A stretch of 64,000 nt of DNA from Thermocrispum municipale DSM 44069 (lineage in GTDB: Bacteria > Actinomycetota > Actinomycetes > Mycobacteriales > Pseudonocardiaceae): NCBI RefSeq assembly GCF_000427825.1, contig NZ_KE386593.1, forward strand, positions 219,253 through 283,252. Reading direction: 5' to 3'. The position numbers were made by a program, and so were the translations under genes. Positions 59,838 to 64,000 of this stretch are shown here, in pieces (the first letter of the stretch is position 1; each line of letters begins with the position of its first letter). Under the pieces are notes generated by a model, which was not told where the DNA came from, ran no database searches, and was given only the letters and a program-made list of their open reading frames with translations.

Positions 59838-60017
59838 ACGGGAACGGGCGGCCGAGCGCAGAATTGTCCGACGCGGCGTGGACTCGCGGCCAGCGCTGGG
59901 TTTGCCCGGACGGCGTCGACTCGCGGCGAGCGCCCGATTGACCAGGCCTCGGGAACGGACAGCCGAGCGCCGGATCGCCCGGACTGCGGGAACTCGTGGC
60001 CAGCGCTGGGTTGCCCG
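59838..60017. repeat. Imperfect 70-bp direct repeat in the gap between pknB and trpG
   Basis: Unit 1 at 59838-59907 and unit 2 at 59949-60017 share CGGGAACGG, GCCGAGCGC and ACTCG(C/T)GGCCAGCGCTGGGTT(T)GCCCG. A partial third copy (ACTCGCGGCGAGCGCC) lies at about 59918. The gene-free stretch 59675-60019 holds this array and the pknB hairpin and no credible gene. Confidence 0.75.
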
Positions 60018-60019
60018 CC

Positions 60020-60658
60020 TTACCGGGCAGCCTGCTGCAGGGCCCGCGTCGCGCTCTCCAGCTCCTCGACTTTCTCGTCGGCGACCGGGTGCCCGGCGAT
60101 CGCCAGCCAGTTGGCCAACATGCGGTGCCCGTACTCGGTCAGCACCGACTCCGGGTGGAACTGCACGCCCTCGAGCGGCAGCTCCCGATGCCGCAGGCCC
60201 ATGATCACCCCGGATTCGGTGCGCGCGGTCACCTCGAAACCCTCCGGCACGGTGTCCGGCAGCACCGTCAGCGAGTGATACCGGGTCGCGGTGAACGGGC
60301 TCGGCAGCCCGGCGAGCACACCCGCTCCTTCGTGGTGCACCTGCGAGGTCTTGCCGTGCAGCAGCTCAGGCGCCCGGTCCACCGTGCCGCCGTAGGCCAC
60401 GGCCATCGCCTGGTGGCCGAGGCACACGCCGAGCATCGGCTGCTGCGCTTGCGCACAACGCCGGATGACGTCGATGCTGCTGCCTGCCCGCTCCGGTGTA
60501 CCAGGGCCCGGAGAGACGAGCACGCCGTCGAATCGCTCCAGCGCGTCCAGGTCGACCTCGTCGTTGCGCTGCACCGTGCAGTCGGCGCCGAGCTGCGCCA
60601 GGTACTGCACGAGGTTGTAGACGAAGCTGTCGTAGTTGTCGACGACCAGGACACGCAT
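60020..60658 (-). CDS. trpG: Glutamine amidotransferase of anthranilate/aminodeoxychorismate synthase
   Basis: A 212-residue class I glutamine amidotransferase that supplies ammonia to TrpE or PabB. The nucleophile Cys is in MLGVCLGHQAMAVAYGG, and the His/Glu pair is in PLEGVQFHPESVLTEYG. The start MRVLVVDNYDSFVYNLVQYL is typical. At this locus in relatives it is called trpG or pabA, and which pathway it serves cannot be told here. The ATG at 60658 lies six bases after TAGCCT, so the mRNA is probably leaderless. Confidence 0.94.
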   Translation of the reverse strand: MRVLVVDNYDSFVYNLVQYLAQLGADCTVQRNDEVDLDALERFDGVLVSPGPGTPERAGSSIDVIRRCAQAQQPMLGVCLGHQAMAVAYGGTVDRAPELLHGKTSQVHHEGAGVLAGLPSPFTATRYHSLTVLPDTVPEGFEVTARTESGVIMGLRHRELPLEGVQFHPESVLTEYGHRMLANWLAIAGHPVADEKVEELESATRALQQAAR

Positions 60659-60664
60659 GGCACA

Positions 60665-60670
60665 AGGCTA
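60665..60670 (-). promoter_or_regulatory. Leaderless -10 box for trpG
   Basis: The minus strand reads TAGCCT, exactly six bases, then the ATG at 60658. Confidence 0.55.
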
Positions 60671-60762
60671 TCCGGCATCCCACGATGCACGCTTCCGGCG
60701 CCGGACAACCCGGGCCCACTCGGCGTCGACTCACCACATACCGGCGGTAGGCGAATGCGTCT

Positions 60763-60768
60763 ACAGTG
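60763..60768 (+). promoter_or_regulatory. Leaderless -10 box for the saccharopine-dehydrogenase-like gene
   Basis: TACAGT is followed by exactly six bases and the ATG at 60775. There is no ribosome site. This argues against the GTG at 60766, which overlaps the hexamer. Confidence 0.55.
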
Positions 60769-60774
60769 GGCCCC

Positions 60775-61983
60775 ATGGCTGAGCGACGGTTCGACATCGT
60801 GCTGTTCGGGGCCACCGGATTCACCGGTGGCCTGACCGCGGAGTACCTGGCTCGCAACGTCCCTGCGCAGGCTCGCTGGGCGCTGGCCGGCCGGAACCGG
60901 GCGAAGCTCGAAGCCGTCCGGGAACGCCTGGCCGCGATCAATCCGTCGTGCGCCGACCTCGAGCTGCTCACCGCCGACGTGTCCCAACCCGAGACGCTGA
61001 AGTCCGTCGCGGAGTCGACCCGGGTGGTGATCACGACCGTCGGCCCGTACCTCGCCTACGGCGAGCCGCTGGTCGCCGCATGCGCCGCCGCGGGCACGGA
61101 CTACGTCGATCTGACCGGCGAGCCCGAGTTCGTCGACAAGATGTACTTGCGCTACCACCAGAAGGCGAAGGAGTCCGGCGCCCGGCTGGTGCACGCGTGC
61201 GGGTTCGACTCCATCCCGTACGACCTCGGGGTGTACTTCACCGTCAAGCAGCTGCCCAGCGACCAGCCGATCCACGTCGACGGCTTCATCCGGGCGGGCG
61301 GACGACCCTCCGGCGGGACGCTGGCGTCCGCGCTCGGCGCGATGGGCAGGCTGCGGCAAGCGCAAGCGGTGGCCAAGGCCCGCCGCAGGGCCGAGGAGAA
61401 GCCGCGGGACCGCTCGGTTCGCCCGGTGGCCGGCAAGCCGCACCGGAGCTCCGTCGCACAGGCGTGGGTTCTGCCTATGCCGACGATCGACCCGCAGATC
61501 GTGACGCGCTCGGCCGCGGCACTCGACGAGTACGGCCCACGTTTCACCTACAGCCACTATGCGGCGATGAAGCGGCTTCCGACGGCGGTCGGCACGGTCG
61601 CCGGGGTGGCCGTGGTCGGCACGTTGGCCCAGGTCCCACAGATACGGAAGCTGCTCGGCAACCTGCAGAAGCCGGGCGAGGGACCGGATCCGCAGACGCG
61701 GGCGAAGGGGTGGTTCACCGCTCGCTTCCACGGCACGTCGGCGGGCCGCAGCGTGATCACCGAAGTGTCGTCGGACGGGGACCCCGGCTACGACGAGACG
61801 GCCAAGATGCTCAGCGAGTCGGCGATGTGTCTGGCGTTCGACGAACTGCCGTCCACGGCCGGCCAGGTCACCACGGCCGTCGCCATGGGCGACGCACTGA
61901 TCGAGCGGCTGCGCAAGGCCGGAATCAGCTTCACCATGCTGGAGAAGCCGCCGACGTACCCGCCGTCCCGGCCGCGCCGCTGA
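60775..61983 (+). CDS. Saccharopine dehydrogenase-like / trans-acting enoyl reductase
   Basis: A 402-residue NAD(P)-binding protein. The N-terminal Rossmann motif is VLFGATGFTGGLTAEYLA. The family blocks TVGPYLAYGEPLVAACAAAGTDYVDLTGE, seen as VVAACAAAGTDYVDLTGE-like text, and HACGFDSIPYDLGVYF are characteristic of the group that includes mycobacterial Rv2449c and the trans-acting enoyl reductase Rv2953. The C-terminal segment (about 255-400) includes AAMKRLPTAVGTVAGVAVVGTL, a likely membrane-associating helix. Substrate unknown, possibly a lipid intermediate. Confidence 0.9.
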   Translation: MAERRFDIVLFGATGFTGGLTAEYLARNVPAQARWALAGRNRAKLEAVRERLAAINPSCADLELLTADVSQPETLKSVAESTRVVITTVGPYLAYGEPLVAACAAAGTDYVDLTGEPEFVDKMYLRYHQKAKESGARLVHACGFDSIPYDLGVYFTVKQLPSDQPIHVDGFIRAGGRPSGGTLASALGAMGRLRQAQAVAKARRRAEEKPRDRSVRPVAGKPHRSSVAQAWVLPMPTIDPQIVTRSAAALDEYGPRFTYSHYAAMKRLPTAVGTVAGVAVVGTLAQVPQIRKLLGNLQKPGEGPDPQTRAKGWFTARFHGTSAGRSVITEVSSDGDPGYDETAKMLSESAMCLAFDELPSTAGQVTTAVAMGDALIERLRKAGISFTMLEKPPTYPPSRPRR

Positions 61984-62143
61984 GCACGGCGCCGACCGCC
62001 ACGTCGTTGAACGGCAGCATCGGTTCCAGCCACGGGAAGACCACCAGCATCAGCAGGGCGACGACGGCGGCGATCAGCAGGACGGCCAGCAGGACCCGCA
62101 CGGCGAGCGGGCCGGGCAGGTGGCGCCAGATCCAGCCGTACAT
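61931..62143 (-). CDS. Small one-helix membrane protein next to the sortase
   Basis: A 70-residue protein starting MYGWIWRHLPGPLAVR, then one strong helix (LLAVLLIAAVVALLMLVVFPW) and an outer segment WLEPMLPFNDVAVG. I recall this short protein beside the sortase in related genomes. The ATG at 62143 directly follows the sortase stop (TGAATG). Its 3' end overlaps the convergent upstream gene by 53 bases. It may help place the sortase or CrgA at the membrane; that is inference. Confidence 0.75.
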   Translation of the reverse strand: MYGWIWRHLPGPLAVRVLLAVLLIAAVVALLMLVVFPWLEPMLPFNDVAVGAVLSGAAGTAGTSAASPAW

Positions 62144-62947
62144 TCACCGCCCTCCGATCTGCCGCAACAACGTCGGGTAGCCCGCCTTGCCGCGCTTGCC
62201 GACCTGGTCGGTCAGCACCGCGTGGATGATCATCCGCTGGCTGTTGCCGTACTCGGGGTGGCTGGTCGTCAAGGTCAACAACGCGTTCTGCTGGGCGATC
62301 GGCAGTGCCGATTTCGGCTGGTACGGCACCGCGGCCACAGCGTCGGCGCGGTCCGGCTCCACGATCTTGCGTCCGACGACCTGCCGGTACTCACCGCTCA
62401 GCACCGGGACACGGGCGCATCGTGGGTCCTTACGTTGATGAGCCTCCCAGGTGGCGCGTTCGTCGGCCATCGGCAGCACGCGGTAGACCAGGAAATCGCT
62501 GTTGGTCTCCACCACGATCGCGTCGCACGAGCGCAGTTCGTCCACCCTCCGGAACGGTGCGCCCTTGCCGACCCGGTGACCGGCCACCGCGAAGTTGCCC
62601 GGCTCCCCTGGCCGCGCCGAGTGCGGGTAGTGTCCCGGCCCGGTCGCGAGCTGCTCCCGGTCGACGCCTTCGACAACGGCGAACTGGTAGTCCTGGCCGA
62701 AAGCGGGGACATACAGCCGCGCGAACGGCTTCCCGACGGTCAGTTGCGGGCGCCGGCGTTCCATCGGAGAGGCGGAAAACGCCTGGTCAAGCTCGTTATT
62801 GGCGCTGCGCTGGCGGTTCGCTGCGGTCAGGTCGGTGACGTAGAGCGCGTACCCCACGAAGAGCAGTACGACGATGCCTGCGGTGACCAGCAGCTCGCCG
62901 ACGGTGCGCAGGACGACGTAGGCCGTCCCGGCCGAAGGCTTGCCCAC
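62144..62947 (-). CDS. Class E sortase with Ser in place of the catalytic Cys
   Basis: A 267-residue membrane protein. One N-terminal helix (about 10-37) is followed by a sortase beta-barrel (about 65-265). The catalytic His is His124 in AVAGHRVGKGAPF and the Arg is Arg238 in NSQRMIIHA. The usual TLTTC motif reads TLTTSHPEYG, and the codon at 62261-62263 is AGC on the minus strand, so residue 229 is Ser. The other two Cys (141, 177) are not in catalytic motifs. Family knowledge: sortase transpeptidation needs Cys. The protein may be inactive, use Ser, or have another role. The GTG start has GGGGGTG upstream. Confidence 0.88.
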   Translation of the reverse strand: MGKPSAGTAYVVLRTVGELLVTAGIVVLLFVGYALYVTDLTAANRQRSANNELDQAFSASPMERRRPQLTVGKPFARLYVPAFGQDYQFAVVEGVDREQLATGPGHYPHSARPGEPGNFAVAGHRVGKGAPFRRVDELRSCDAIVVETNSDFLVYRVLPMADERATWEAHQRKDPRCARVPVLSGEYRQVVGRKIVEPDRADAVAAVPYQPKSALPIAQQNALLTLTTSHPEYGNSQRMIIHAVLTDQVGKRGKAGYPTLLRQIGGR

Positions 62948-63082
62948 CTGGCACCCCCGGGATCCGGTTCATCATCAGCAGTCGTTACGTTAACGTGGGG
63001 ATAGACGGCAAGTGACGGCTGCGGCCTGCACGGATGCCGATCCGAGACCAGCGACAGCGCATGTGGTGAGAGGGTCCCAACC

Positions 63083-63349
63083 ATGCCGAAATCTAAGGTG
63101 CGCAAGAAGACCGCGTACACGCCGCCGAAGAACCGGACCACCCCGGTCAAGGTCAAGGCGCAGGGGCCGTCCCACCCGCTGTACAAGGCCGTCATGTTCG
63201 GCCTGATGCTGCTGGGCCTCGCCTGGCTGGTGGTGAACTACCTGGCGGGCGACAAGATCTCGTTCATGGCCGAGCTCGGCAACTGGAACTTCGCCATCGG
63301 CTTCGCCCTGCTGGTCGCCGGGCTGTTGATGACCATGCGCTGGCGGTGA
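63083..63349 (+). CDS. crgA: Cell division protein CrgA
   Basis: An 88-residue septal membrane protein. The cytoplasmic start MPKSKVRKKTAYTPP is followed by two helices (HPLYKAVMFGLMLLGLAWLV and NWNFAIGFALLVAGLLMTM) and the end MRWR. CrgA recruits PBPs and FtsQ/FtsI to the septum and inhibits Z-ring formation in streptomycetes. GAGAGGG lies eight bases upstream of the ATG. The place beside the pknB operon is conserved in actinobacteria. Confidence 0.97.
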   Translation: MPKSKVRKKTAYTPPKNRTTPVKVKAQGPSHPLYKAVMFGLMLLGLAWLVVNYLAGDKISFMAELGNWNFAIGFALLVAGLLMTMRWR

Positions 63350-63387
63350 CCGGACGCCGGAATTACACCCTTGTAACCGATCCCCAT

Positions 63388-63439
63388 TGGGGATAACTGT
63401 TGTGGATAACCTGTCAACGAATGGCCAGCCTGTGGACAA
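63388..63439 (+). promoter_or_regulatory. Three DnaA-box-like sites in the same orientation
   Basis: TGGGGATAA (63388-63396), TGTGGATAA (63401-63409) and TGTGGACAA (63431-63439). The last two are perfect reverse complements of TTATCCACA and the actinobacterial TTGTCCACA. They lie between crgA and the PH-like gene. Confidence 0.65.
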
Positions 63440-63446
63440 CCTGGGG

Positions 63447-63869
63447 ATGACCTGGGGTCCGCGACGGGCGGTCATCGCCGCGACAGGAGTGCTCGCGATC
63501 GCCGGCGCGGTCGGCGCGACACTCTACGGACGCGAGGGCGACAGGATCGGCGCGCTGCTGCTGTGGCTAGTTGCTCTGCTGTTCGTCGCGCTCACCGCCT
63601 ACGCTTCGCTGCTCAACCCGCGGTTGTTCGCCAACCAGTACGGCGTAGCCGTCCGCACGCTCAAGGGCACGCGGGAAGTCGACTGGCAGTACGTGGAAGT
63701 CCGGGTCAAGACGACCCGGCGGCTCGGCAGGGACACCCGCACGCTCGAGCTCGAACTGGCATCGCAGGACGGCGGCGCGGCGGACAGCGAGCTGGTGGTG
63801 CTCGGTCAGTTCGAACTCGGCGCCGAGCCGGACGACGTGCTCGAGGACCTCAACCGGCTGCGGGGGTGA
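63447..63869 (+). CDS. PH-like domain membrane protein
   Basis: A 140-residue protein. Two N-terminal helices (AVIAATGVLAIAGAVGATLY and ALLLWLVALLFVALTAYASL) are followed by a bacterial PH-like domain (about 65-140) with NQYGVAVRTLKGTREVDWQYVE-type strands (for example REVDWQYVEVRVKTTRRLG) and a C-terminal helix EPDDVLEDLNRL. It corresponds in place and form to mycobacterial Rv0010c. The ATG at 63447 (MTWGPRR) is chosen by analogy with that protein; the frame is open to 63387, but that part holds the DnaA-box-like sites. Confidence 0.8.
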   Translation: MTWGPRRAVIAATGVLAIAGAVGATLYGREGDRIGALLLWLVALLFVALTAYASLLNPRLFANQYGVAVRTLKGTREVDWQYVEVRVKTTRRLGRDTRTLELELASQDGGAADSELVVLGQFELGAEPDDVLEDLNRLRG

Positions 63870-63884
63870 GCGCCCACCCGCGAA

Positions 63885-64000
63885 TCAGACCGGAATGCCG
63901 AACTGCTCGATCAACTGCGCGTCACGCACCAGAAACATCGCGATGAGCGCCGCCACCACCAGCGCGATCGTGCCGACCTGCACCGGGGTGCGGATCCGCG
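63885..64000 (-). CDS. C-terminal end of a membrane protein, possibly a rhomboid protease
   Basis: The minus strand ends ..RIRTPVQVGTIALVVAALIA then MFLVRDAQLIEQFGIPV and TGA at 63885-63887. This is a final membrane helix and short tail; the start lies beyond the window. In actinobacteria a rhomboid-family protease gene often sits between ppiA and crgA, which is the main reason for this suggestion. Confidence 0.45.
   Translation of the reverse strand, partial: RIRTPVQVGTIALVVAALIAMFLVRDAQLIEQFGIPV

Noticed and set aside
63388..63439. Chromosomal origin oriC
   Set aside because: Only three boxes are present, no AT-rich unwinding region and no dnaA or dnaN flank; better seen as a small DnaA-binding cluster.

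Overview
The window is high-GC actinobacterial DNA, most likely from the Pseudonocardiales. The right end carries the conserved origin-proximal cell-envelope signalling operon fhaA-fhaB-pstP-rodA-pbpA-pknA-pknB followed by trpG/pabA, a class E sortase, crgA and a PH-like membrane protein, in the order known from mycobacteria and their relatives. GTG starts are frequent, most operon genes overlap by ATGA, GTGA or TGATG, and many upstream regions show leaderless promoters (a TAnnnT hexamer 6-7 nt before the start codon).

Layout. 1-8.7 kb (minus strand): an acetate-type sodium:solute symporter (cut by the edge), a small membrane partner, a LytTR response regulator, an S49 peptidase, a LytS-type histidine kinase, an Fpg/Nei glycosylase with a membrane protein, and an ECF sigma factor fused to an anti-sigma-like zinc finger, a membrane segment and a Tyr-rich tail. 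9.1 kb: tRNA-Gly(GCC). 9.3-16.9 kb (minus strand): a type VII (ESX) accessory and substrate locus without core secretion genes. It has an EspC-like protein, a DUF1023 hydrolase, an LppA-like protein, EspG, a PE-like small protein, a DUF3558 lipoprotein and a PPE-like protein with seven PDG heptads. Next to it is a second, decayed copy of the small-lipoprotein-large module.

17.0-28.9 kb: msrA, then a plus-strand operon that looks like an undescribed surface-glycan system. It holds two membrane proteins with the same SWQEEL N-terminus (one with four [AS]TQxV motifs), a methyltransferase with an Ig-like domain, a 1256-residue GT-GT-FkbM fusion, a third membrane protein with a similar C-terminal domain, and two polytopic proteins of which the second is an acyltransferase-3. 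29-34.5 kb: molybdopterin oxidoreductase, SDR dehydrogenase, RecB-like nuclease and a Lys/Ala-rich protein. 34.8-37.8 kb: copper cassette YcnI-CopC-CopD. 37.9-46.7 kb: APH-like kinase with an XRE-TPR regulator, two small unknown proteins, TetR, GNAT, and a divergent PLP aldolase/racemase-like enzyme and sugar-lactone oxidase. 47.2-49.6 kb: two CoA-ester lyases and a YCII protein. 49.8 kb: tRNA-Leu(CAG). 50-64 kb: the kinase/cell-wall operon and crgA neighbourhood.

The most unusual points are a class E sortase whose catalytic Cys is encoded as Ser, the tandemly duplicated and decaying ESX substrate module, the TQ-motif glycan locus, a cluster of three DnaA-box-like sites upstream of the PH-like gene, and a set of about ten leaderless promoters. 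All functions are inferred by eye from motifs and family knowledge; no searches were run.
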